Assembly: GCF_006351925.1 (NCBI RefSeq) | Contig: NZ_CP040924.1 | Span: forward strand, 1,324,001 to 1,388,000 | DNA length: 64,000 bases | Source: Clostridium thermarum | GTDB lineage: Bacteria; Bacillota; Clostridia; Clostridiales; Clostridiaceae | Direction: 5' to 3' | In this document: one piece after another, positions 52,681 to 60,549 of the stretch | How the letters are laid out: the number at the start of each line of letters is the position of its first letter | Numbering within the stretch: the first letter of the stretch is position 1 | Program-made: the position numbers and the translations under genes | Notes under the pieces: generated by a model | What the model saw: the letters and a program-made list of their open reading frames with translations, nothing else | What the model was told of the DNA's origin: nothing | Database searches by the model: none

Positions 52681-53718
52681 ATGGAGGCAATTACAATCAA
52701 GGACATTGCTAGATTATGCGGGGTAGGTGTAAGTACAGTATCTAGAGCGATAAACAATCATCCTGATATCAATGAAGAGACTAAAGCAATGATTATGAAG
52801 GTTATAAAGGAAAATAATTATATTCCTAATAATAGTGCCCGTAATCTAAAAAGATCAGATTCAAGAACCATTGCTGTATTAATTAAAGGCATTACAAACC
52901 CTTTTTTCAGCGGTATGATCAAGACTTTTGAGAGGATAATAAAGGAAAAAAAGTATTCCTTTATCTTACATCGTGTAGAAGAGAAGGAAGACGAAATAGA
53001 TGTAGCAATTCAATTAGTTAAAGAAAAAAAGCTAAAGGGAATTGTATTTTTAGGGGGACATTTTTCTCATTCTGACGAAAAGCTAAGGCAGTTGACTGTG
53101 CCCTTTGTGCTAAGTACCATTGAAATTTCCCAGAGAATCGATAAGACTCTTTGTTCATCTGTCTCCGTTGATGACTTTAAGGAAAGCTACAAAATAGTTG
53201 ATTATTTGTGTAAGCTCGGTCACACTAAAATAGCTATTATCACTGCTCCCATAGATGATGAGAGTATAGGTAACCTAAGATTTAATGGCTATGAAAGTGC
53301 TTTAAAGGATAATGGCATTGAAGTTAAGGAAAGTTTAGTTAGATTTATGAAAGATGACATAGACAGTTACTCTATGGAGAATGGGTATGTTGTTACAAAG
53401 GAACTTCTTGAATCCGGAGAAGATTTTACAGCTATCTATGCAATATCCGACAGCATAGCAATCGGTGCATGTAAAGCTATTTTTGATGCCGGTAAGAAGG
53501 TGCCTGAGGACTACTCTGTGGCTGGCTTTGATGGATTGGATATAGCAAAGTACTACAATCCCTCAATAACAACAATCAGACAGCCTGTTGAAGAAATGGC
53601 TGAGGAAACTATTAAAATTTTATTTGACATTATTAGAAAAAAAGCTCCCACTCAGCATAAGATCTTTAAAGGTGAGCTAGTGATAGGGCAATCCACAAAG
53701 AATATTGATAAGAGATAG
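52681..53718 (+). CDS. LacI-family transcriptional regulator
   Basis: A 345-residue repressor with an N-terminal LacI helix-turn-helix (TIKDIARLCGVGVSTVSRAI, residues 4-23) and hinge helix NNSARNLKRSD, followed by a periplasmic-binding-protein-like effector domain. It follows the sugar ABC operon, whose control region has tandem CG-centred operators at 48821-48844, and is the likely repressor of that operon. GAAGAGGATG lies upstream of the start. The short hairpin at 53735-53760 may end it. Confidence 0.9.
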   Translation: MEAITIKDIARLCGVGVSTVSRAINNHPDINEETKAMIMKVIKENNYIPNNSARNLKRSDSRTIAVLIKGITNPFFSGMIKTFERIIKEKKYSFILHRVEEKEDEIDVAIQLVKEKKLKGIVFLGGHFSHSDEKLRQLTVPFVLSTIEISQRIDKTLCSSVSVDDFKESYKIVDYLCKLGHTKIAIITAPIDDESIGNLRFNGYESALKDNGIEVKESLVRFMKDDIDSYSMENGYVVTKELLESGEDFTAIYAISDSIAIGACKAIFDAGKKVPEDYSVAGFDGLDIAKYYNPSITTIRQPVEEMAEETIKILFDIIRKKAPTQHKIFKGELVIGQSTKNIDKR

Positions 53719-54040
53719 AAGACCGCATGAACAAGCCGATTAGGGTGATTACAGCACTTTAACCGGCTTCTTTACATAATTATATAAAAAGTATCATGTT
53801 ACTAACCTGAAAAATTAGAACCTTATATCTTAGTCATCAGTATAGTAAGATGAAGCTAGAAAACGTTGAGGTATATATGTGTCCTCAGGGTTCTCAGTGG
53901 ATCCATGTTATAAATTTTGAAGCCACAACAACAGCTTGTTATCTAAATCAAGATATAATTGTAACATATTAAGTAGGTGTTAATATAATATATAAAAGAC
54001 CTTATACAAAGGTTGTAAGGAGTTTTGCTGGAGGGATAAA
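53719..54040. other. Intergenic region after the LacI gene
   Basis: About 320 bases. A weak hairpin, aagccg at 53735 with cggctt at 53755, may stop lacI transcription. The rest is AT-rich with no supported gene. Confidence 0.4.
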
Positions 54041-54310
54041 ATGGAGGCTGTAATAATATTACTATTTGCTACTGTTGCAGTGTTGATATCCGTTACCCAA
54101 GATAAAAATCATGAGCGGAAGATAGAGGACAAGATTAAGGAGTTAGGCGGTCAGGTTATAGAGATAAAAAGAGAAAAGTATTCTACAGGCCCTTATACCA
54201 TTATTGCTAGAGGAAAAATCGTTTACAGAATAAAGTATAAAATTGGCAGTGAAATAAAAGAAGGATGGGTGAAGTTCGGAGACCTGTTCGGACCTGATTG
54301 GAGACTGTAA
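54041..54310 (+). CDS. Small membrane-anchored protein, function unknown
   Basis: An 89-residue protein with one N-terminal membrane segment (about 3-20) and a charged beta-rich C-terminal part ending GWVKFGDLFGPDWRL. GGAGGG precedes the ATG, and a terminator begins at its stop codon, so it is a real single-gene unit. I do not recognise the family. Confidence 0.7.
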   Translation: MEAVIILLFATVAVLISVTQDKNHERKIEDKIKELGGQVIEIKREKYSTGPYTIIARGKIVYRIKYKIGSEIKEGWVKFGDLFGPDWRL

Positions 54311-54338
54311 GAGGAATATATCTTCTTACAGTCTTTTG
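54303..54338 (+). terminator. Terminator of the small membrane protein gene
   Basis: Ten-bp stem gactgtaaga/tcttacagtc with an 11-base loop and TTTTGTC after it. The left arm includes the stop codon. Confidence 0.8.
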
Positions 54339-54469
54339 TCATAATTTATGGGCATTTATATTGTTAGTAATAGCCAGATTTGATATAATAAAAATCAATG
54401 TATGCCTTTAAGAGGGGCTAAATACATACATAAAATACATACATATTACTTATTAGAAGGAGAATGCAA

Positions 54470-55738
54470 ATGAAGACAACCGCTATAGTACTATTTATTT
54501 TAACCTATGCACTGTTACTTATATTTCCAAGGGTCAGAGCATATATTGCTTTAGCTTCAGCTTCAGCCTTTGTGATTCTTGGTATTATGCCAGTGGATAA
54601 GGTGCTTACCACTGTGGACTGGAATGTCATCCTGATGATAGCAGGAACAATGGGAATTGTATCCTTGTTTATTGAATCAAAAATGCCTGCGTTACTTGCA
54701 GATCTGATAATTGAAAGAACTCCTAATATAAAATGGGCCGTTATTTCTTTATCATTATTTGCCAGCCTCATTTCTGCCTTTGTAGATAATGTGGCAACGG
54801 TATTAATGGTGGCGCCTGTAGCTTTAACCATAGCAAAGAAATTAAACATTTCTCCGGTTAACAGTATTATTGCCATTGCAGTAGCGTCAAATCTACAAGG
54901 AGCTGCAACCTTAGTTGGGGACACAACCTCCATCCTTTTGGGCGGTTATGCTAATCTAAACTTTCTAGATTTTTTCTTTTTTCAGAATAAGTTAGGATTA
55001 TTTTGGGTTGTACAGGCTGGTGCATTAGCATCAACCTTTGTTCTGATGTATATATTCAGAAAGGATAAGCAAAAGATTAATGCAATTGAGAGAACCAGAG
55101 TTGAAGATTATTTTCCAACAGTGCTTTTGGTCGGAATGGTAGTTCTCCTAATTATTGCCTCCTTCCTGCCCAATATGCCACGTACAATTAACGGAATTAT
55201 CTGTGTAAGTCTATTTGTGATTGGCCTAGTGAGAAATTTGATAGTTACTGGAAACTTCCAGGTTTTCAAAAAGGCAATGAGAGAGATAGATTATTTTACA
55301 ATATTGTTGTTAGCTGGACTGTTTGTTGTGGTTGGCGGAATAACAGAAGCTGGAATTATAGAAGATATCAGTAATATTTTCGTTAAAGTCAGCAAGGATA
55401 ATATTTTTGTGATCTATACCCTTGTCGTATGGGCCTCTGTAGTTTTCTCAGCCTTTATTGATAATATACCGTATGTTGCAACTATGCTGCCTGTAGCCGC
55501 AGGAATTTCAAAGGTATTAAATATCGAGCCATATATTCTATATTTTGGATTGCTTATCGGTGCAACCTTAGGAGGTAACTTGACTCCTATAGGAGCTTCA
55601 GCAAATATTACTGCACTAGGAATATTGCGAAAAGATGGCCACGAAGTAAGTGCGGGACAATTTATGAAAATTGGTGTTCCCTTTACACTGGCTGCGGTAA
55701 TAACGGGTTACGTGATAATTTGGTTATTGTGGATTTAG
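54470..55738 (+). CDS. ArsB/CitMHS-type anion permease (SLC13-like)
   Basis: A 422-residue transporter with about 11 membrane segments. Paired repeats of the ion-transporter superfamily are clear: FVDNVATVLMVAPVALTIA with LQGAATLVGDTTSILL, and later FIDNIPYVATMLPVAAGIS with GGNLTPIGASANITALGI. Such proteins move anions such as citrate, arsenite or silicate, or exchange Na+/H+; substrate unknown. The ATG at 54470 has AAGGAG seven bases upstream; an ATG at 54464 is too near that site. Monocistronic. Confidence 0.88.
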   Translation: MKTTAIVLFILTYALLLIFPRVRAYIALASASAFVILGIMPVDKVLTTVDWNVILMIAGTMGIVSLFIESKMPALLADLIIERTPNIKWAVISLSLFASLISAFVDNVATVLMVAPVALTIAKKLNISPVNSIIAIAVASNLQGAATLVGDTTSILLGGYANLNFLDFFFFQNKLGLFWVVQAGALASTFVLMYIFRKDKQKINAIERTRVEDYFPTVLLVGMVVLLIIASFLPNMPRTINGIICVSLFVIGLVRNLIVTGNFQVFKKAMREIDYFTILLLAGLFVVVGGITEAGIIEDISNIFVKVSKDNIFVIYTLVVWASVVFSAFIDNIPYVATMLPVAAGISKVLNIEPYILYFGLLIGATLGGNLTPIGASANITALGILRKDGHEVSAGQFMKIGVPFTLAAVITGYVIIWLLWI

Positions 55739-55773
55739 AAAACTTCAAATTGATGTGGGATAATTGAAAGTTT

Positions 55774-55820
55774 AAAAAATTGAGAGTTAATAATGAAAAA
55801 TTATTAACTCTCAATTTTTT
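55774..55820. terminator. Strong bidirectional terminator
   Basis: A perfect 20-bp stem, 55774-55793 with 55801-55820, and a seven-base loop. A-run and T-run at the ends give a U-tract on both strands. It lies between the convergent permease and SSB genes. Confidence 0.9.
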
Positions 55821-55861
55821 AAAATCAGAATTATAAGCTGCAAATAAAACCGCAAGTATCT

Positions 55862-56194
55862 TTATATGGCCTTTGACTTCTTACTGTCTAGAAAGTTAAT
55901 ACTATTTGCTTCAATATTTATATAGTATTTTTTGGGTTCCCCTTCTCTTTCAACAGATCTGACGGTTATTCTGCCGGATACGGATATGAGTCTTCCCTTT
56001 GTCAAATAGTCAATGAGCTTGAAAGCGGCATCTGTAAAATAAACCACAGGAATAAAATCTGCTTTGCTCTCTCCATCTTTTTTATAGTTTCTTTCTACTG
56101 CCAAGGTGAATTTTAAGGCACTTCTTTCTACGTTATTGAATTCCAATAGTTCGGCGTCTCGAGTTAATCGGCCAATTAATAATACATTGTTCAC
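55862..56194 (-). CDS. Short single-stranded DNA-binding protein
   Basis: A 110-residue OB-fold SSB: NNVLLIGRLTRDAELLEF at the N-terminus, FTLAVERNYKKDGE in the middle and GRLISVSGRITVRS for the last strands. It ends soon after the OB fold and lacks the acidic C-terminal tip that recruits replication proteins in the main SSB. It is therefore probably a second, specialised SSB paralogue, as found near competence, sporulation or mobile genes. The start is a GTG with AAGGAGTG upstream. Confidence 0.85.
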   Translation of the reverse strand: MNNVLLIGRLTRDAELLEFNNVERSALKFTLAVERNYKKDGESKADFIPVVYFTDAAFKLIDYLTKGRLISVSGRITVRSVEREGEPKKYYINIEANSINFLDSKKSKAI

Positions 56195-56345
56195 TATAAA
56201 TCACTCCTTTTCCTGTAAGTATATCCATCCTGCAGAGATTCAAACATAAGTTCTAATATTTTTTACATCCTTTTAATAAATTTGCTATTAACATTCTTCC
56301 TGCATACGGATTACAGTATGGTTTTGCATATATACCGCAAACTGA

Positions 56346-56525
56346 TTCCCCATTTGTTACTTAACGGGGTTAAGGAAGCTGCCGCCGGAAATTCATCAAA
56401 ACCTTTCGGTAGTACTGGATGACCTTATAAGTGCTGGAAGAGTAGCAGGAATGTTGAATTCAATTCTACTAAAGCATCAATTTATAATTGTTGGATCTGT
56501 AAGAGTGGAAACAGTGGAGATATAA
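56346..56525 (+). pseudogene. Unidentified gene fragment
   Basis: A 59-codon open stretch with coding character (LPPEIHQNLSVVLDDLISAG, then VAGMLNSILLKHQFIIVG) but no start codon or ribosome binding site. It looks like the end of a lost gene; the family is unknown. A second short coding-like stretch is at 56805-56904 (VEFFEGKVPFDNISTGDK). The rest of 56195-57051 is AT-rich intergenic DNA. Confidence 0.35.
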
Positions 56526-57051
56526 AATTATTTATAGACATTGGGTATGGTGACATATGCAATACTACAGCCTTGATCCCAAGTATTTAGGGATAAAAGC
56601 ACTATATTTATTTGCAAGTACAAGCAATAGAATTGCTTGTAGTTGCAGTGAAATTGATTTGGCGGTTCATTTCCAGGGCAATTAAGGGAAAAGGAGTGAA
56701 TTGCTACAGTGGCTAAAGGGGTGAAACCTATTCCTTATGACTAAAGAAATATTTAGTTATTCGACAAAAACAAGAAAACAGTTTTGTTAAAATAATATTT
56801 TAACAACAGTAGAGTTTTTTGAAGGAAAAGTGCCATTTGACAATATAAGTACTGGCGATAAGACCATCCAAGAAAAAGTTGCCATTGGAAAATCCGGAGA
56901 ATAACATAAAATATTTGTATATATGTACATGTAATGTAAATAATAATATATTTCTAAAAATTTTTCAAAAAAATATTGTCTATTAATTAACAATATGATA
57001 GTATTTATTTGGGAATGAAAAACGTTGTTAAAAACGGATGGAGGGTGAAAC

Positions 57052-58173
57052 ATGAAAAAGAAAAAAGTATTATCAATGATTGTAACATCAATTTTGACAG
57101 TTGCATTAATTGCAGGATGTTCCTCAGCTAAAAAGACTGAAGAAGGAAATAAGACTGATGGAGGCACAAAAGTAGAAGAAGGAACAAAGACTGAAGAAGG
57201 AGCAATAGTTAAGCTAGGTCTGGGACAAAGCACATCAATTGCTAAATCTAAGGATGCAGACGGTGCAGATGTTACTGCTCTTGGACAAGTTGATACAATA
57301 ATGGCAGCTGTAGGTTTTGACAAGGACGGTAAGGTTGTAAGTGTAACAATTGACAATGCACAGACTAAAGTTGAATTCAACAAGGACCTTACATTAAAGT
57401 CAGATGTTAATGCTGAGTTAAAGACAAAGGTTGAGCTAAAAGATGGATATGGAATGAAGAAGGCATCAGCTATCGGTAAAGAATGGTACGAGCAGATTGC
57501 TGAACTTGAAAAGTGGATGGTTGGCAAGACTGTTGAAGAAATAAAGGCTATGAAAACTGTAAAGAAGGATGATTCTCATCCCGCAGTTCCAGATGAAGCT
57601 GACTTAAAGTCCTCAGTTTCAATATCTGTTGAAGGATATATTGCTGTTGTAGAAGAAGCATATAAGAATGCAGTTGAGGTTAAGGGCGGAGCTGTTAAGG
57701 TTGGTCTTGGCCACAATGTATCAATAGCTAAATCAAAGGGCCTTGCAACAAAAGATGGAAAAGAAGTTCTTCCATTAGCACAGGTTGATACAGTAATGGT
57801 AGCAAGCGCGTTTGATAAAGATGGTAAAGTTGCTGCGGCTTTAATAGATAATGCTCAAACTAAAGTAAACTTCGATAATACTGGTAAAGTAACTAGCGAC
57901 AAAGCTGCTGAGCTTAAGACTAAGGTTGAACTTAAAGAAGAATATGGCATGAAGAAGGCCTCAGCTATCGGTAAGGAATGGTATGAACAAGCAGCAGCAC
58001 TTCAAGATTGGATGGTTGGTAAGACTGTTTCTGAAATAACTGGAATGAAAACTGTAAAGAAGGATGATTCTCATCCAGCAGTTCCAGATGAAGCTGACTT
58101 AAAGTCTTCAGTATCAATAAGCGTTCAAGATTACTTAGCAGCTCTTGAAGAGTCAAGCAAAAACGCTAAATAA
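57052..58173 (+). CDS. Lipoprotein with two FMN-binding-like repeats
   Basis: A 373-residue lipoprotein: signal peptide and lipobox LIAGC (Cys23), a Thr/Glu/Gly-rich spacer of about 27 residues, then two ~150-residue repeats (about 53-203 and 217-366). Each has VKLGLGQ/VKVGLGH, QVDTIM/QVDTVM, FDKDGKV, IDNAQTKV, YGMKKASAIGKEWYEQ and DEADLKSSVSISV. The pattern resembles FMN-binding lipoproteins such as PplA of flavin-based extracellular electron transfer. The next gene encodes ApbE, which attaches FMN to such domains. The classical S/T-G-A-T acceptor is not seen; the serine-rich DLKSSVS segment may take its place. GGAGGG precedes the ATG. Confidence 0.7.
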   Translation: MKKKKVLSMIVTSILTVALIAGCSSAKKTEEGNKTDGGTKVEEGTKTEEGAIVKLGLGQSTSIAKSKDADGADVTALGQVDTIMAAVGFDKDGKVVSVTIDNAQTKVEFNKDLTLKSDVNAELKTKVELKDGYGMKKASAIGKEWYEQIAELEKWMVGKTVEEIKAMKTVKKDDSHPAVPDEADLKSSVSISVEGYIAVVEEAYKNAVEVKGGAVKVGLGHNVSIAKSKGLATKDGKEVLPLAQVDTVMVASAFDKDGKVAAALIDNAQTKVNFDNTGKVTSDKAAELKTKVELKEEYGMKKASAIGKEWYEQAAALQDWMVGKTVSEITGMKTVKKDDSHPAVPDEADLKSSVSISVQDYLAALEESSKNAK

Positions 58174-58185
58174 TAAGTAAATATA

Positions 58186-58218
58186 AAACTCTCTCACAGT
58201 ACTGTGGGGGAGTTTTTA
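58186..58218 (+). terminator. Terminator after the two-repeat lipoprotein gene
   Basis: Fifteen-bp stem aaactctctcacagt with actgtgggggagttt (two G-T pairs) and T-rich tail. Confidence 0.75.
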
Positions 58219-58305
58219 AAATTTACCGCTTGTTAAGATATGAGGCTTTTGCTATCATTAAATAGATGTTAACTGTATATTATACTGCAATGGGAGGAAA
58301 CCATA

Positions 58306-59406
58306 ATGCGAATGAAAAGAATTGCTGTCGGATTCATGATATTATCCCTTGTTCTTATAATTTTTAGCGGCTGTAAAAGAGAGCAGAAAAGCGAATATGT
58401 AAAATTTAGTCAAAGCTTTTATGATACCTTTGATACAATAATAAATGTGGTAGCCTATACAAAGACAGAAGAAGAGTTTAATGGCTATATGGAAAAGATA
58501 CAGGCCAGGTTCAAAGAACTTCATAAATTATATGATATATACAATAACTATGAAGGAATTAATAATATAAAGACAATTAACGACAACGCCGGCATAAAGC
58601 CTGTTAAGGTAGATAAAGAGATAATAGATTTAATACTCTTTGCAAAGGACTGGTACAAACGGACCGGTGGACGTACCAATATTGCAATGGGCTCTGTTTT
58701 AAGAATCTGGCATGATTACCGTACCGCAGGTAAAGACGATCCTGAAAATGCAAAACTACCTCCAATGGAAAAACTTCAGGAAGCTGTAAAGCATACTGAC
58801 ATAGAAAAGGTCATTGTGGATGAGAAAAACAGCACAGTGTATCTGGCGGAAAAGGAAATGAGCTTGGATGTGGGAGCTATAGCAAAAGGCTATGCTACAG
58901 AAATTGTGGCAAAGGAAATTATGGCTCAAGGTATGCAGTCAGGTATTATCAATGCCGGCGGCAATGTGAGGACCATGGGAAAACCCCTTGACGGAATAAG
59001 AGAGAGGTGGGGAATAGCACTTCAGGATCCTAATAAAGTCATATTTTCTGATGAGGAGAATACCCTTGATACTGTTTTTGTAAGCAATGCTTCTGTTGTA
59101 AGCAGCGGAGACTATCAAAGATATTATATTGTAGACGGAGAGGTATACCATCATTTAATTGATCCAGATACATTAATGCCCGGAGATTACTACAGTGCGG
59201 TTACCGTTGTGGTTAATGATTCAGGGTTGGCAGATTTTTTATCCACTACTGTGTTTTTACTGCCTTACGAAAAAAGCCGTGCCCTGGTGGAGTGCTTAGA
59301 CAATGTGGAGGCCATGTGGGTGATGAAGGACGGGAAAATTGAAGTTACGGAGGGCATGAAAAAAATTATGAAAAGTTATGGTGCAACTGGAGCAAGAGCA
59401 AACTAA
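58306..59406 (+). CDS. apbE: FAD:protein FMN transferase (ApbE family) lipoprotein
   Basis: Transfers FMN from FAD to a Ser/Thr of target proteins on the outer face of the membrane. The 366 residues begin with a signal peptide and lipobox IFSGC (Cys23). Then come the ApbE motifs: FDTIINVVAYT near 45, LDVGAIAKGYATEI near 190, AGGNVRTMG near 217, and SSGDYQRYYIVDGEVYHHLIDP near 265-290, which holds the metal- and FAD-binding His and Asp. GGGAGG lies upstream of the ATG. Its most likely target is the two-repeat lipoprotein encoded just before. Confidence 0.9.
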   Translation: MRMKRIAVGFMILSLVLIIFSGCKREQKSEYVKFSQSFYDTFDTIINVVAYTKTEEEFNGYMEKIQARFKELHKLYDIYNNYEGINNIKTINDNAGIKPVKVDKEIIDLILFAKDWYKRTGGRTNIAMGSVLRIWHDYRTAGKDDPENAKLPPMEKLQEAVKHTDIEKVIVDEKNSTVYLAEKEMSLDVGAIAKGYATEIVAKEIMAQGMQSGIINAGGNVRTMGKPLDGIRERWGIALQDPNKVIFSDEENTLDTVFVSNASVVSSGDYQRYYIVDGEVYHHLIDPDTLMPGDYYSAVTVVVNDSGLADFLSTTVFLLPYEKSRALVECLDNVEAMWVMKDGKIEVTEGMKKIMKSYGATGARAN

Positions 59407-59424
59407 CACATAGGAGAGAAAACT

Positions 59425-59763
59425 ATGAATATACAAATTTTCGGCACAAAGAAATGTTTTGACACTAAGAAAGCAGAACGGTACTTCAAAGAGAGAAGAA
59501 TTAAATTTCAGTTTATCAACTTGAATGAAAAGAGCTTAAGCAAAAGAGAACTGGAAAGCGTTAGAATAGCCGTTGGCCTCGATGAACTGATAAACACATC
59601 AGCTAAAGAATATGAGACCTTAAATCTTGCAAACATCAAAAGCGCAAGCATAAAGGAAGAAATACTTCTAAACAACCCTAAGCTCTACAAAACGCCTATA
59701 GTCCGTAATGGGAAACAGGCCACTGTGGGCTATAAGCCGGAGGTTTGGAAGGGCTGGCAGTAG
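59425..59763 (+). CDS. ArsC/Spx family thioredoxin-fold protein
   Basis: A 112-residue thioredoxin-fold protein starting IQIFGTKKCFDTKKAERYF. It has one Cys in the position of the first CXXC cysteine (CFDT) and the ArsC/YffB-like C-terminus TPIVRNGKQATVGYKPEVW. It could be an arsenate reductase-like or a glutathione/bacillithiol-linked enzyme; Spx itself usually has CXXC. It follows apbE by 18 bases and may be cotranscribed. Substrate unknown. Confidence 0.85.
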   Translation: MNIQIFGTKKCFDTKKAERYFKERRIKFQFINLNEKSLSKRELESVRIAVGLDELINTSAKEYETLNLANIKSASIKEEILLNNPKLYKTPIVRNGKQATVGYKPEVWKGWQ

Positions 59764-59792
59764 TATAAGATTAGGAAATTCGGATTAAAAAT

Positions 59793-59822
59793 AAATTGCG
59801 TTAATACGCAATTTTCTTTTTT
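59793..59822 (+). terminator. Terminator after the ArsC/Spx-like gene
   Basis: Nine-bp stem aaattgcgt/acgcaattt with a four-base loop, then TCTTTTTTT. Confidence 0.8.
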
Positions 59823-59882
59823 TGCGTCGCAAAATAGCCTGCCTGCATATAATGTACTATAGCATTATATAAGAGGTAGCAT

Positions 59883-60263
59883 ATGACCGAATTAATAATT
59901 CAATACGTCTTAATCGTACTAATGGTGTTGGGCATTGCATACTTTATATATTTCCTGAGGGAAAAAGGGGTAATCAGGGATGACGACTACTATGGAATAA
60001 CCTATACAATTCTTGCCCAATTGGAGAACCATGAAGCTACAAAGGAAAATGTTAAAAAGATCCTTAGGCAGGTTGCTGCTGTTGTAAAGTTTGTGGAGGA
60101 AACCTACGGCGGTGACAGTGACAAGCTGAAAGAGGATAGGGCCATTGCTATGGCAAGGGAAGCCATCAGAGAAGTAGACATAGGAAGTGACCTAGGGGAC
60201 AATGCTTTAAGGTACTTAGTAAGATTAGCCTGTGCACTAGAGATGAAGACAAAAGATGAATAG
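59883..60263 (+). CDS. Small membrane-anchored protein, holin-like or unknown
   Basis: A 126-residue protein: one N-terminal membrane segment (about 5-25) then a charged, helical cytoplasmic part with VAAVVKFVEETYGG and LKEDRAIAMAREAI. The layout is similar to LLH-type phage holins, but it stands alone between a terminator and topoisomerase genes with no lysin, so a holin role is only a possibility. AAGAGGTAG precedes the ATG. Confidence 0.65.
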   Translation: MTELIIQYVLIVLMVLGIAYFIYFLREKGVIRDDDYYGITYTILAQLENHEATKENVKKILRQVAAVVKFVEETYGGDSDKLKEDRAIAMAREAIREVDIGSDLGDNALRYLVRLACALEMKTKDE

Positions 60264-60274
60264 CATATTTATAT

Positions 60275-60322
60275 ATCACCTTATAATAAATCTGGATAGG
60301 TTTATTATAAGGTGATTTTTAT
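60275..60322 (+). terminator. Terminator before the topoisomerase operon
   Basis: A perfect 16-bp stem, atcaccttataataaa with its complement, a ten-base loop and TTTTTA after it. The next ~225 bases are AT-rich and hold TTGACA at 60399-60404, a possible -35 for parE, without an ideal -10. Confidence 0.85.
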
Positions 60323-60549
60323 ATACATTTTTCAGTATTTGTAATATATCACTGTCCGTGATAAAATAATTGGTGGATTATCTCTTTTTGAAATTATATT
60401 GACAATATACTGATAATCTGCAATGATAAATTAAGTGATTCCAAACATATATTTGCATACGATGGAGAATATGAGGTTATAAATAAAGATGCACATAGCT
60501 AATGAAAGTATGGAAACTGCATAAGTATTTCCACAGGGGGGACAACAAA

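Noticed and set aside
54505..54933. 142-residue frame opposite the anion permease gene
   Set aside because: Antisense shadow; the plus-strand gene has clear family repeats and a good ribosome binding site.
56787..57527. 246-residue frame opposite the two-repeat lipoprotein
   Set aside because: Antisense shadow of a gene with signal peptide, lipobox and ribosome binding site.
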